A DNA stretch of 64,000 nucleotides, from contig JACGWO010000012.1 of NCBI GenBank assembly GCA_034509735.1, forward strand, positions 4,809,367 to 4,873,366, written 5' to 3'. The position numbers and the translations under genes are program-made. Origin of the DNA: Sesamum alatum. Taxonomy: Eukaryota > Streptophyta > Magnoliopsida > Lamiales > Pedaliaceae. Shown here piece by piece: positions 12,006 through 24,274 of this stretch. The notes beneath the pieces were generated by a model that did not search any database, had not been told where the DNA came from, and was given only the letters and a program-made list of their open reading frames with translations. Position 1 is the first letter of the stretch; every line of letters starts with the position of its first letter.

Positions 12006-13395
12006 ATGACCGATAAGGAGACGCGCATACCAATATGTAAGAATTTGGGTCATACCACCTGTCTTCAGTGATGATGAGGATGACACATTCCAAGAAGAAG
12101 AAACCATGTCATGGAAGTTTTCGAAATTGAGGAAGATGATTGGCGACAACCACTCGTCGATTACTTGAAGTACAAGAAGTTACCGGACGACATGCGACGA
12201 AGGGCTGAAATTCGGCGGCGAGCGTCTCGCTTCATCTACCTCAAAGACACGCTCTATAGACGTTCGTTTGATGGTATTTTCTTACGCTGCCCTAAACAAT
12301 GAGGAGCAAATGCAGGCTATGGAAGAAGCTCACTCTGGAGTTTGTGGTGCGCACCAATCTGGACCAAAGCTACACTTCCGTATATAAAAAGAATGGGTTT
12401 ATTACTGGCCCACAATGGTTAAAGATTGCATAGACTACGCACGAAGATGTCAAGCCTGTCAAATTCACGCCAATTTTATCCACCAACCACCCGAGCCATT
12501 GCACCCTACTGTAGCTTCATGGCCCTTCGATGCTTGGGGTTTGGACGTCGTAGGACCCATGACAAAGTCCTCCGGTGGTCACCTATATATCTTGGCGGCA
12601 ACTGACTACTTCTCTAAATGGGCTGAAGCAGTCCCCCTCAAAGAAGTGAAGAAAGATAATGTTGCTGATTTCATCCGTACACACATCATATATCGCTACG
12701 GAGTGCCCAGGTATATCATCACTGATAATGGAAAACCCTTCCGTAACAGCTTGATAGACAAATTGTGTCAAAAGTTTGCATTCAAACAGAGAAACTCTTC
12801 TATGTACAATGCCGCTGCCAACGGCCTTGCTGAAGCTTTTTAACAAAAAACTTTGTGCAGCCTATTGAAGAAAAGTAGTGACCAAGTCAAAACGGGATTG
12901 GCACGAGAGAATTGGAGAAGCTCTATGGGCATAATAGAACCACTGTCAGAACGCCTACGCAAGCAACTCCTTATGCCCTGGTTTATGGAGTTGAGGCGGT
13001 CCTTCCACTTGAGCAACAAATCCCTTCATTAAGGATGGCGATACAAGAAGGGCTTACTGAAGAAGAAAACGCGCGAATACGGCTTGAAGAGCTAGAAGCT
13101 CTCGATGAGAAGAGGTTGGAAGCACAACAAAGGCTCGAGTGTTATCAAGCCCGACTATCCAAAGCATTCAATAAGAAGGTCCGCCTTCGCTCTTTCCAAG
13201 TCGGTGATCTAGTACTCGCAGTGAGAAGGCCTATAATCACAACGCATCGAACGGGAAACAAGTTCTTGCCAAAAATGGGACGGTCCGTATGTTGTCAAAG
13301 AAGTTTACACAAGTGGTGCATATAAGCTGGTTGCTGAAGACGGCTTGAGGATAGGCCCGATAAATGGAAAGTTCTTGAAGCGGTATTACGCCTGA
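12006..13395 (+). pseudogene. Integrase of the Tat element
   Basis: Fragments in several frames together cover an integrase. The zinc-binding part ends with C-x2-C in RRCQACQIH (about 12445-12471). The core has catalytic D at 12544 (LDVVGP), D at 12724 (ITDNG) and E at 12832, giving the D,D-35-E spacing of retroelement integrases. The C-terminal part (12912-13325 and beyond) has the PTQATPY-LVYG-EAVLP region and ends near the TGA at about 13394. Stops at 12299-12301 and 12841-12843 and frameshifts break it. Integrase joins element DNA to the host chromosome; the 5-bp duplication is its footprint. Confidence 0.88.
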
Positions 13396-13814
13396 AAAGA
13401 AAAAAGAAAAAAAACACAAAAAGAAGAAACACAAAAAAAAAACAACTCAAAAAACAAAAAAAAAGAAAAAAAAAAACTCCTGGCCCGCATGAGTATAAAC
13501 TGTGAACGGCCCTCCCCTCTCCAAACAAATATTTTGTACCCTTGAACTACGGATTGACTTGATCCTCTTGATGAGGTACGTAGGCAGCTTAGATATTCTA
13601 AGTTCAGTCATAACACTTAAATGAGTTTTACTCCTCTTATTAAATCGTCAAGAGTGGAAGTACTTAAGCGTGCTCAAAGATTGCAAGATAGAAAGAAAAA
13701 AAAAAAAAAAGAAAAATCTTCTATTACGTAATCTCAAGGAAACATTGGAGTTCATGACATGGGACAAAGAAAAGAGAAATCAAATGCGATAAAATAAAAG
13801 GTCCTAAGCTAATC
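13396..13814. other. Spacer between pol and the antisense gene
   Basis: A-rich low-complexity sequence (13396-13475) is followed by a short stretch with no coding signal. It would be the 3' UTR region for both the sense pol and the antisense PMD gene, which converge here. Confidence 0.5.
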
Positions 13815-16651
13815 TCAAGCAAAGGGACGCAGATCCTTCAACCCTTCCTTGAGGGCTTCCAAGTGTGTCCTTGAAGCCTCCAAACTCGCAACTACTTCAT
13901 CGTTGAGGGGGGTAGTATTCTCAAGCGCTGCAATTTCCTCCACAATTTCACGAACTCCAACTTGGGCACTATGGAAAAGCTGATTTTCTTCCTTCAAAGT
14001 GGCACACAGGTTCTTCTTGCGCTCTTTCAAATCCGAAAGCTCCTTCTCAACACGCTTCAACTCGTCCGTAGTAGATTGGACCTTGGAAGCTCCCCCACTT
14101 TCTTTAGCACGGGCCTCTTGAAGACGATCGTTGGCTTCCTTCAACTTTTCGGTCGAAAAGATCTTTGGATAACTTTTCAGAAGACGACGACCTCGCCTCA
14201 TCATAAGCAGCAGCCTTGGCGAACAATGCATTCATTGATTCTTCCACGTTTGAGATATCAAAATTTTGGAAACTCTTCATAGATTCAAGAACGAAGTAAA
14301 CGTCGTCTTCGATTGATGAGATGAAATCAATTGGGGTGTTTGATATCTTCACGAGAAGATCACTCCACAGCTTCTGAAGGAACTCCTTTTTGATGATTAA
14401 GAAAAGAACCTCTCGCCTTCAAATACCGACACAGCGGCTGGGCAGGAGGGTTGTTTCCTCTTAAAGCCCCATTCCAGAGGACAAGTCGTAGCCAATAAAG
14501 TCGACGCTTGACTGTCTTGAGAAGTTTCATCATCTTCGACGTCTAAGACCTCAGTTTCAAGCTACGATAATGCATCAACTAGAGTTAGAAACAAAATAAA
14601 ATCTTGTCACCAAAAAAAAAGAAGAAGAGGAATAAAAGAAAAAAAAATAACCTCCTTGACAAAGTTCAGCGTCGATGGTCCATGGCTTGAGCCTTCATCA
14701 TCAACGTCGACGTTTATTGGTTTCGAATCCCTCTTCGCCTCTTCCAATAACGATCAGGGTTTGCTACTCCCACTTACTTCCAAGGAACGAGGAGCACTTC
14801 GCTTCTTATCTACTTCAAAAGGTTCAACCACTTGAGAATTTCGCTTGGGAGAGGAAATAGCCGGCTCACGAGGTTGATCTTGGGTGACTCTTCCACCGCA
14901 CTGCTTGCCTTTTGGAAAAGCTTGACTTGGGCCTAAAGCAAGTAACTTCGTCACGTTTTCTTCAAAGTAACCACCGTGAACTCCAAGCCACCACCTTTTG
15001 TACGCCTCGGATGAGAACTTCTTCATATTTGGGGGCATGAGAGGGAACAACACCTTTTCCATAGTCTTGGACAGAATGCACATACGCCAATAACGGATTC
15101 CACCCTCTAAAGAAGCTTCGCGAACATCTTGCGAGAGATCCCCGGCACTTCTTGGAAGAAACCAAATTGACGACTAAATCGATGAGGGCTATAGGGCTCA
15201 ACAACGAAATGATCGCCTTGCCGCAAAGGAAGGTAGTTCGAACGGACGGCCATGAAATAGATTTCTTCAGATTCTTTGGCATGCCCGTCGTCTGTGAATA
15301 AAAAGTCTTGTCCAATCATGTTGCAAGTCCAAGAAATAAAGTCGCCTCTGTGTAGCCGCTTTCTTCGCCTCCTGCGGATCGTAGTATTTTGCGCCTCCTT
15401 CGCCTGAAAAGAGCGTCATCTTGGGCCCTCGAACGCGTTGCACGAGTTTGATAGTGAGTCTTGAAATAATAAGCTATCCAACTATAAACAAAATGATCTG
15501 GAAATGGAGAAGTGTACGCGAGTTGACCTTGGGGAGTCGGAAATCTTATTCAAACCTCTGTAGATACTAGCCAAAACAGGAACTGCAAGACCAATCCTTC
15601 GACCGCGCTACCATAGCAACTCGCCACCTTGAAACACTTGGGCGTATTGAACCAACATCTTGAGTGGGAAGAACAAAAGTACAGAGCCAACACGCCAAGT
15701 ACGCCGCCAAGAATGTCTCTTCCTTTGAACTCCCTTCAATGCCAAGCCTCGAGAACAATGCCTCGTCTGCCGTGGACCACTTGCCATGTACCCCAACGGT
15801 CCCGAAGGGGTTATGAGTTGACTTAGGACGAACGGTCCTTCTTCTCTTTACGTGGAGGAGGCTCGCAGTATTTCGTCGCCCTTCTAAGCCAAAACTTGAC
15901 CCATTTGTCGATAGGAAACTTGAGAGGGTTGACCATCATTATTACTTTTTCGAAGCAAATGGTAAGCATGGAGTAGGAAACTTGCAAGAACGAGGCACAA
16001 GTCTCCGTCCTGTCTCGTCAACCCCGTTAAGCTCCTTGGCACTTTGGAACAACTTCGTCATAAAAGGAGTCCCGCCATAGGAAGACCGGAAAGGGTATGC
16101 ACGTGCCCACAACGAAATAGACAATTCTCCAAAGGACGTCAGAAGAGTGTTGGTAGATGGGCACCACGCTTCGCAAAACGCCTTGATGATATCGGAATTG
16201 CGGTCGTAGGTAAATAGTGAGGCATATACGGCATCATATACTTGGGCCGCGACTAGCTTGTCTTTGCACCGGCTAAGTACGTCTTCCGTCCACTCCCAAA
16301 ACCCTTTGATGAAGCGGAACTCGCCGGCAAAGTGAACGTTGTCGCCCCACTTGGCTTTCCCTTCAATGATGCGGCGGCCCCAACGTCGGTAGAGAGCTTG
16401 GTTCGTCAGAACAACGGTGATTGAGTCGCTTGTAGAGACCACGCCTTGGAAGTCTTGCTCAATGAGACTTCTCGAGACCATTGTTCCCGTTATGAAGTGG
16501 AGTCGTCAACCTGGCCATTGCTTCGCATAATCGACCAATGAGAGGAGCATGAGTCACCAAATTGTTCCTTTGTCCGAGGGTTGAGTTTCATCGTCAAGAA
16601 TGATCAAGTTTCTGTTGACGGAGGAAGAGGCTCGTCTTTGAAGTAAACCAT
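13815..16651 (-). pseudogene. Antisense plant mobile domain (PMD) gene with C-terminal coiled coil
   Basis: On the strand opposite gag-pol, fragments in several frames line up as one PMD-type protein (aminotransferase-like plant mobile domain family; MAIN/MAIL1 are cellular members). The order is: a possible N-terminus MVYFKDEPLPPST from 16651; 179 codons from 16481 with FIKGFWEWTEDVL and FCEAWCPSTNTLLTSFGELS; near 15730-15680 a KEETFLAAYLACWLCTFVLP-type segment; near 15600-15550 AVPVLASIYRGLN; near 15280-15150 a SNYLPLRQ...EPYSPHRFSRQFG block; near 15010-14970 YKRWWLGVHGGY; then a Lys/Ser-rich linker. A highly charged heptad-like coiled coil follows (14352-13815). Cellular PMD proteins act in gene silencing and genome stability; what retroelement copies do is not settled. 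At least four frameshifts or stops are present. Confidence 0.8.
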
Positions 16652-16659
16652 GTTGTGAT

Positions 16660-18387
16660 CTATAAAAAAACAAAATTTAATTGAGTTACTAAAAAATAGA
16701 GACTCAAATAAATATAAAAGTTTCATAGGGCAGCTTGGGCCACTTCAAAATTGTTTCTTTTCTTACATGGATTAGTTGGTGATAACCAAAAAAAAAAAAA
16801 AAAAAAAAAAAACAGAACAAAAAATGTAAAATTCATGTTGTTCCTAGAAAGTCCAACTTCAGCAATGCGCAACTGTTGAAATCCTATTCAGCAATTTGTA
16901 TCCAAATTAGTTCAACAATTTCGTGGACAATGTAAACAGATGGAGGAGCAAGTGGTAAAATTTGTGTAGCTTCCAAAAGTGGGCGAATAGAGATTAGCGA
17001 GACAGAGATTTTCAAAGTGGCGAACAGGGATTTGACAATTCAACATAAGCCTCGTAACAAATTGAGAGCTCGTCACGGATACTTCAAAAAAAAAAAAAAA
17101 AACAAAACACAACAACAACAAATTGGTTAGCCAACTAAAAGAAAGGGATCTAATGCTCTTGCTAAGCTCAAGGAAACAATGTGATTTTTGGCTTTCTTTA
17201 ATGCATTACCTAGGCCCAAAAAAATATGATTGTTTAGTCTTACATCTTCAATGCACTACTGACATGGAAAGAAGAAAGGAGATTATCTAAATCTATGTCG
17301 TCAATGCATTACGGAACGAACGAAAACTAGCGGCAAAAGAACGAGTTCACATGCTACGTCAATGCAAAATAAAAGGAAAAAAGAGCATTGGCCAATTCTG
17401 AAATTAAACTTTGAGCTGGAAAGTGTTACCGTAAAGAGCTAGTTGAAATCCAAGAAGAAAATTTGCAGTTCAAATTCTGTTTCTAGGCTGAAAAAAAAAA
17501 AATACCTGCTGCAAAAAGGACTCGTATTCTTGTCGGGTTTAAAGCACCGCCAACTCGAAATAATCACGGGTTCCGGAGGAAGAAAGCTGAAGCGAGCAAC
17601 GTCACTGTAATGGGTCGATCAAAATTCGGAGAGGAAAATATAAGCCGAAAGCTTCCCACTAGCCGAGAAATCTGCGAAAAAATCAAATGGAGCATTACAA
17701 ACAAACAGGTTATAGGCATATATTTGAAGTTGAGGAAAGAATTTATTCTGGTCGGAAAGCCCACCTTGCGAATGCACAAGAGCTACGTTTGCAATGGCAG
17801 AGTTGAGTCCTTTATATAGCAATGCTTCCAAAAGCTCAGATTTAATCAAAATTCAGTGGTTTGTAGAGTTTGATTAGATTAGAAGACTACCCAGATGAGA
17901 GTTTTCTTTTAATTAATTCGAGTTCTCAAAAGCTTCAGTTGTAAATCGAATTAACAAGAAGGAAAGAGGTCTAGGTGAATTCTAACTTCAGAAACAGTGT
18001 TGGGTCTTCTGTCAAAAAAAGAAAAACATATCTTGCGAATGCAAAATGAAGACACAACTCACGGCATATCGCATAAAGGAAAGGAAGAAAAAAAAAATGA
18101 CACATTTGCAAGTGGGCCCAAGGTATATTGAGAAAGAAAGGAAAGAAATGGATTAGGTTGTTGTATATGGATCAGTTTTCTTTTTCTTAGCCCAATTCAA
18201 ATAAGTCTCTTTGATAAAAGGCAATAAAGAAAGTTTGCTTCAATTATTCTCAAAACCAACAAATGATTCAATTCAGAACAATAGAAGCAAATTCAAAATT
18301 ATGGTGCCTATGTAAATTTGATTCATATTTTCGCGACTATTCACTTTGAAAATTATATTTTCAAGCATATGTTCGTGAACGAGTCTC
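16660..18387. other. Non-coding 3' region of the retrotransposon
   Basis: There is no recognisable protein. The region has several poly-A tracts (16788-16812, 17086-17102, 17490-17502) and mixed-composition sequence. It probably holds the promoter and leader, possibly with an intron, of the antisense PMD gene. Confidence 0.5.
17809..17820 (-). promoter_or_regulatory. Candidate TATA box for the antisense gene
   Basis: Read on the minus strand this is GCTATATAAAGG, close in form to the LTR TATA box. It lies about 1.15 kb upstream of the first plausible ATG of the PMD gene (16651), so a long leader or an intron would be needed. Supported by motif only. Confidence 0.35.
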
Positions 18388-18397
18388 GAGGGGGCAT
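18388..18397 (+). other. Polypurine tract
   Basis: GAGGGGGCAT directly precedes the 3' LTR start at 18399. It is the expected primer site for plus-strand DNA synthesis. Confidence 0.75.
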
Positions 18398-18398
18398 T

Positions 18399-19326
18399 TG
18401 TAGACAAATAAATCTTGCGCCCAATCAAATGACGACAAGTGAAAAATATATATTATTTATCAATTATATCCTATTCTTCTATTTATATTTTGGAATTTAC
18501 TAAATTAATTCTAAATATAAATAGTTAAATTAATTGATATTTTAATATATATTTCGTCATCAAATCAGCGGTCGACACGTGTCAAAGTGAGGTGTTCCTG
18601 CCAATCAAATCAAGACAAATATTTTTCATATTATCTCTTCAAAAAATACAAAAATTAAAGAGATAATATTGAAATTGACCAATCATGTCTTCCCAAATAT
18701 TTAATGTATTTAATCTCTTTAAATTAAAATAAAGGGATAATACAAAATAAGTGTCAGTTCACCACAACTCTACCTCTTTGACAACTATATAAAGGGGTCA
18801 TGGTAACTCATTCAAAAAACACACTCACATATACAAGCAAGAGAGCATTCAAGAAGTCTCGAAGTCCTCTCAAGCAAATCAAGGAAGATCCACGGCGTTC
18901 TAGGCAAAGATTCAAGGCGTTCGTCGCGGAAATCGTCCAAAGTCAGCGTTTGATTCGACAAGAAGTCTGAAGGCCGGCGAATTAACGTTATCAAGACAGA
19001 ATCCACCTTGGCGGAAGATCAAAGTCTCAAATCCACCAAGAACATCCCAAATTCAAGTCAAAAATCGTCAAGTTTATAGGCGTTTGATCCGGGAACAAGT
19101 CAACGACCCCGAATTAACGTTATTCAAAGTCAAAGTCAACGTCAAAGGAGATAAACGTCACAGTTTCACCTCCGAAGTTGCCGAAGTCAAAGATCAGTTC
19201 TTGAAGAGAAGAATAAGAGGTTTCAAGTAGAGATTTCGCCACCAACAAATACTCAATTAATTCAAGAATTTATTTGTAATAATTTTCGTATTTCGTTAAA
19301 TTCAGGAACACGGAAATTTGTTTACA
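18399..19326 (+). repeat. 3' LTR (928 bp)
   Basis: It matches the 5' LTR end to end with about 20 differences, of which only about four look like substitutions. It is followed by the right ATATG target duplication at 19327-19331. Confidence 0.95.
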
Positions 19327-19409
19327 ATATGTTTTTAACTACTAATGTAATTGTTATTAGTGTTTAGTATTTTTCACACTTATATAGTGTTTATATATTA
19401 TATATATAG

Positions 19410-20274
19410 AAAGGGATAATCACACCGGACTCCGCTGAGATTTGATGTAATTAAACAATGAACTATATATGATTTGAAAAATTTATATTTAGTATCCTTA
19501 ACGTTTGTTTTCGTCCAACAAATAGATACATTCGTCAGTCAAAATTTATAGAATTTATTGTTATTAGCAAACAAATTAAATAAAAATCCATATAGACCCC
19601 CGATTGACATATTAGTGATTCATTACAGGTCAAACTACACTTATACATCTTCACATGCACTAGTGCATGTGATGGGGTATATTTTCACCCTTATAGGGGT
19701 AATTTGGTTAAAAAAGATTTGTTTGACATGCAATAAGTTAATAGTAAATTAATCGAAGTTAAATATGAATCTCTTTTCATTTTTTTGTTCTAATATTAGC
19801 AAATTGGTAAAATAAACTTTTTCAACATATTTAGTCCTTTGCTTTACAAGAACATTCAAAAATTATCCCAAATTGATGCAAACTCAATACATTTAGTCTT
19901 TTTTCTTTTATGAAATTTTTTAAAAATGGTCCCAAATTGAGAAAACTTGACACATTTAATCTATGCTTTACGGGATTTATAGGAGTAAACGTGTCGATAT
20001 TTTTTTCCAATTTTTGAACCATTTTGAAAATCTCCTAAAGCATAGGACTAAATGTGTTGAGCTTTTTCAATTTTAGGACTATTTTAAAAATCCTGTGAAA
20101 TAGAGGATTAAAAGTATTGAACACTCTATCCTATGGGACTAAAAGTGTAATTTCGCACCAACAAATTTCATAAATTTTTTGACTAATGAATGTGTCTATT
20201 TGCTATATGAAATAAATATTAAAAAATATTAGATGTAATTTCTGAAATCACAGGAAAAACATGTAATTATCTCT
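19410..20274. mobile_element. Foldback element with an inner repeat block
   Basis: The outer arms are inverted: GGATAATCACACC...GATTTGATGTAATTA at the left faces ...TTAGATGTAATTTC...ACATGTAATTATC at the right. Within it, 19800-20155 consists of diverged units of the type GGACTAAATGTGTTGA alternating in orientation, also seen at 24.48-24.78 kb. No coding capacity; ends approximate. The left arm is related to the element at 22395-23626. Confidence 0.55.
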
Positions 20275-20281
20275 AAAAAAA

Positions 20282-21386
20282 GGGTTAAATTTTGCACCCC
20301 TGAACTATGCATGAAGTGCAGTTACCCCCCTACACTATGGAATATAACAAAATGGCCCACTCATGATATGGAATTAATTCTTTTTATGACAAAAATGCCC
20401 TTATTTTGTACCCTAAAATATGTCTATTACAATATTTTCCTTAAATTTAATTTGAATTATTTATAAAATTTTATTTAAAATAAACACTACCTAAAGTTTA
20501 TGAATTTATTATTAGTATAGAATCTGTATAAATTCTATAAATTTACAATCCTTATATTTTTTTACATAACTGTTCAAAATTTACATAATTTTTGTTTTTG
20601 TGGTTATATATGTTGAACTATTTTAAAAAATAAATTGTCAATAAATTTTAAGTACTACATTGAATATATATTATATATATACATTGTAAAATTTGCAAAT
20701 CTATACATATAATTATGGCATTTGGGATAATAGTGCTTCATTTATGTTTCGTTGTACTCTTCTTTATATGTTATGCAATTTATCTTTACCTGTATATATA
20801 TTTGAACTTTTTTTAAAAAATAATTATATTATCAAATAATATTAAAATATTACATCAAATATATATACACACTATGAAATATGCATTCTATAATATATTT
20901 AATCTATAATATTCTATAATTTTTTGAGTAATGATATGACATATTTTAATTATGCGAATTTGTAACGGAGTAAAAATTTATAAGTTATATAATGTATTTT
21001 TATATAGAAATTATGCCTTATGTATTTACACATATTTACATGTATTTTTAATATAAATAATTTTACTTTGTAAAACATATTTGCATATATTTGAGCTTGT
21101 AAATGTTTTTTATATAACATAAGTTATAAAAAAATATTTATTTTAAATATTATTGTTTAAATAAAATTTGAGTAAACTTTTAAATAACTAAAAGTAGTTT
21201 TGGGGGAGATTTTTAATAAAATATACTTTAGGAAGTAAAATGAAAAGTATAGAGGATAAATGAGAAGGCAATTTGTCATGTCAATGCCTAAATTATTTTG
21301 TTAGGAATTTTTTTGTTACCGTTCATATTTTAGGAGGGTAAATGGGACTTCATGTATAGCTTAGGGGTGCAAAATGTACTTAATCC
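20282..21386. mobile_element. Foldback MITE (1.1 kb), GGGTTAAATTTTGCACCCCT family
   Basis: The left end GGGTTAAATTTTGCACCCCT, followed by GAACTATGCATGAAGT, matches the reverse complement of the right end (GGATTAAGTACATTTTGCACCCCT with one gap). The flanks are A-runs (20275-20281 and 21387-21395), so the target duplication is not informative. The interior is very AT-rich and non-coding. Confidence 0.7.
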
Positions 21387-21396
21387 AAAAAAAAAT

Positions 21397-22138
21397 GGGT
21401 TAAATACAGTTATTACCCCTAAAATATCCATCCACATCAATTACCCTCTTAAAATATTAAAATTTTCAAAAACACCCTTGACCTTCTAAACTCCTTTACT
21501 TTTTTAAGTTTAAAAGGTCCATTTTATCTTACTAAAAATTGCTTTATGAAAAAAAAATTAAAGGGATTTCTAAAATATCAAAATCACCTTTGTCGAAACT
21601 TTGTCTAATTTTAGTTTCACTCTTTCATCGAACTGTTTTCATTTTTAGTTTAACTTGTTTGTCAAACCAAATAAAAAGAAATTTCTACATGCATATATAT
21701 ATATATATTTAAAAAAATATACAATTTATAAAATCGAAAGGGCTGATGAATTAATAAAATATACAATTAATAAATATTTATAGTATATATGATAAATTAT
21801 ATTCATGTATAAATTTATTTTTCACTTGCATGGTTTGACGAATAAGTGAAACTAAAATAAAATAACCTTCAAATACTTTAGAATTATAAAAATAAAAAGA
21901 GTTCGATGAACAAGTGAAACTAGAATTAGATAAAGTTTCTACACAGAATAGTTTTGATATTTTAAAAATCTTTTATTCTTTTTTAGAAAGAAATTTTCAT
22001 CAAGGGAAAAATGAATATTTTAAACTTAAAAATTAAAAAATTAGAAAATCAGATTTTTTTTTTTTTTGAAGATTTTAATAATTTAAGGCGATAATTAATA
22101 TTGAATGAATACTTCATGGTGGTAAATGTATTTAAAAC
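21397..22138. mobile_element. Foldback MITE (about 740 bp)
   Basis: The left end GGGTTAAATACAGTTATTACC faces a right end that reads GTTTTAAATACATTTACC in reverse complement. Inner arms also pair: GTTTCACTCTTTCATCGAACT at the left against GTTCGATGAACAAGTGAAAC at the right. The core is AT-rich with no ORF. It lies only ten bases after the preceding element. Confidence 0.6.
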
Positions 22139-22394
22139 AAAAAAAAAAAAAAAATCCATTATTCTTGGCGGGGTGTGGATTAATGTGACCGAAGTGTTCG
22201 TTTCCAAGAGGTACATCTGAAAGGCCACTTGTACAACATGAGAAGCCGTGAGTACAACACATTCCACTTTCTTGCAGTGTCAGAATGACTTTGACTTTAC
22301 CTTCACTGATCAAAATTTATTACACTCTGCAAAGTTATTAAAGAGCAAACTACTACGTATGCAAATATGGCCAACTTTCTTTTTTCTATTCCAT

Positions 22395-23017
22395 GGATAA
22401 TTACATTCATTCTCTAAAATTTGATGTAATTATATATAAATTTTTTATAATTTAAAAAATTATATTTAGTTAATGTTTATTTTTGTCTAATAAATAAATT
22501 TTTATGTTAGTCAAAATTTATTAAATTCGTTGATATTAACAAAAAAAAAAAAAATGAATGAAAATCAATATTTACCCTCGATTGACTTATTAATAGGGGT
22601 GACAATTCAATCCGGACCAAACAAAACTCGTCCCAATTCGCCCCTAATGGGGTGGGTCCGGGTCAATAAAATTGAAGGAGGGGCAGGTAGCGGGTCTTAG
22701 GAATTAGGACACGGTCGAGTTCGGGCGTCCCGAGTCCTTAAGAACCCGCCTCGGACCCATTCCGTTTATAGATATATATATATTCTTTTACTATATTATG
22801 ATAGAATAAATATTAATAAAATATTATGTCATTTAATTTATTTATTGTTAGGTATTTGGTCAACAGTTGATGAATTAAAATATTGTCCCACAGTATTTAA
22901 TAATGAAGAAGATGAATAATTTGTTACTAATGTATAATCGATATGAATTGTTTGTACTTGAAAATCTTTTTCGACTTGAATTTGAGTTAGATCATGAAAA
23001 ATTTTATTTGTAATTGA

Positions 23018-23048
<31 letters not shown>

Positions 23049-23626
23049 GTAGAACAAATGAAAAAAGTAAAATAATCATGTCTATCAGGTTAGACCCGCC
23101 CTGACGGGTTTGGTACCGGGGCGGAATGGGCGGGGTTAAAAAATAATCGGGGCGGGCGGGTCTCGGGTCCTTCCCAAAATTGGCGGGGCGGCTCCAGGTC
23201 CACCTAAACTCGCCCTGTTGCCAACCCTACTTATTAATGACTCAGTGCAGGCCAAACAAATCTTTTCTCACTAAACTATCCTTATCCATAAGTAAGTACT
23301 GTGACGAAGCGGCTCTTGCTCACCCGACACGATCGTATGAGGTCACAATTCACCCAACACGATCATCCAGGACGGTGAAAATATATCTCCTCATATGCAT
23401 TAACATGTGAAGATGTATATCGATAGTTTGATTATAAAAAGATTTGTTTGACTTACAATAAGTTCGTAATAAATTAATTAATTTTTTTTAATTATTTTTT
23501 TTTACCAATATCATTAAATTCGATGAATTTTGACTAACGGGGGACCTATTTGTTAGACAAAATCAAAGTACAGGGGTTCTACGTGTAATTACACAAAATC
23601 TAAGGGAAGTGGAGTGTAATTATTCC
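22395..23626. mobile_element. Foldback element interrupted by a hAT MITE
   Basis: The ends GGATAATTACA and TGTAATTATTCC are inverted. The left arm (TTGTCTAATAAATAAAT...GTCAAAATTTATTAAATTCG) and right arm (TTCGATGAATTTTGACTAAC...TTTGTTAGACAAAATC) pair over about 150 bp. The hAT element at 22594-23229 was inserted into its middle. It belongs to the same family as the outer arms of 19410-20274. Confidence 0.65.
22594..23229. mobile_element. hAT-type MITE (636 bp) with 8-bp target duplication
   Basis: It starts TAGGGGTGACAA and ends TTGCCAACCCTA, imperfect terminal inverted repeats of the form common in plant hAT elements. It is flanked by an exact 8-bp duplication, CTTATTAA (22586-22593 and 23230-23237). 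The arms are GC-rich near the ends (GGGTCCGGGTC; GGGGCGGGCGGGTC). There is no transposase ORF. Confidence 0.82.
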
Positions 23627-24238
23627 TTTTTCTTTTAATAACTCTATACATGTAATGCGGTATGTGGCACGATCGCCTAATTTATGTAGAATATTGTCCG
23701 TTTCATGCAAACATTAATTAATTTATCTGGAAAAACCGCCTTAGTACAAAGAAGAATGTTTGGAGCTTACAAACAATTCAAATTTTTCGTCTGCAACCAA
23801 TCAATGCAGGATGCACGTTAGTTGTCATCAAAATTGATAAAAATATAGTAAATATTGGAAAAAAATAAATTTTCAATTTATTTGGGTTGAAAGAGAGTGC
23901 TTAATTATAGGTATGTCCCATGGATGTGAGTGTATTGTCTCTTTATTTACTTTAAAATTTAAACATATTTGTTGAATTTGAATGTATTAAATAATATAAC
24001 TGTGAATATATTTCAAAATGAAAAAAAAAAAAAATTATTTGTACATTACTTGCTATTGCTATTATCATCAACTTGGCTACAAAGTCAGCAAGTGGACTAT
24101 TCATGAGAATGTCGTCTAATACCTAATTAACCAAACCTATAAATAATTATTGTATTGTATTATTGATTTGGTTGACTATTTATGGATTAAATGCAACACA
24201 AGTTTCTACGAAAATAATAATTATAATACGCCAAAAAA

Positions 24239-24274
<36 letters not shown>

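Larger units (their letters stand above)
5891..19326 (+). mobile_element. Complete Ty3/gypsy LTR retrotransposon, Tat lineage, with antisense gene
   Basis: A 13,436-bp element is bounded by near-identical LTRs that start TGTAGACAAATA and end TTTGTTTACA. It is flanked by an exact 5-bp duplication, ATATG (5886-5890 and 19327-19331). Order of parts: 5' LTR, PBS, gag, zinc knuckle, protease, linker, reverse transcriptase, RNase H, a second archaeal-type RNase H, integrase, a long 3' region with an oppositely oriented PMD gene, PPT, 3' LTR. The second RNase H and the extra ORF between pol and the 3' LTR are diagnostic of Tat-clade plant elements. The sense reading frame is interrupted by several frameshifts and stops, so this copy as printed is not autonomous. 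The LTRs differ at roughly 20 places, most of them single-base indels, so insertion was probably fairly recent. Confidence 0.95.

Noticed and set aside
20282..23410. Short ORFs in the foldback cluster (for example 22049-22313 and 23180-23410)
   Set aside because: They fall within inverted-repeat transposons, lack domains and have no supporting gene structure.
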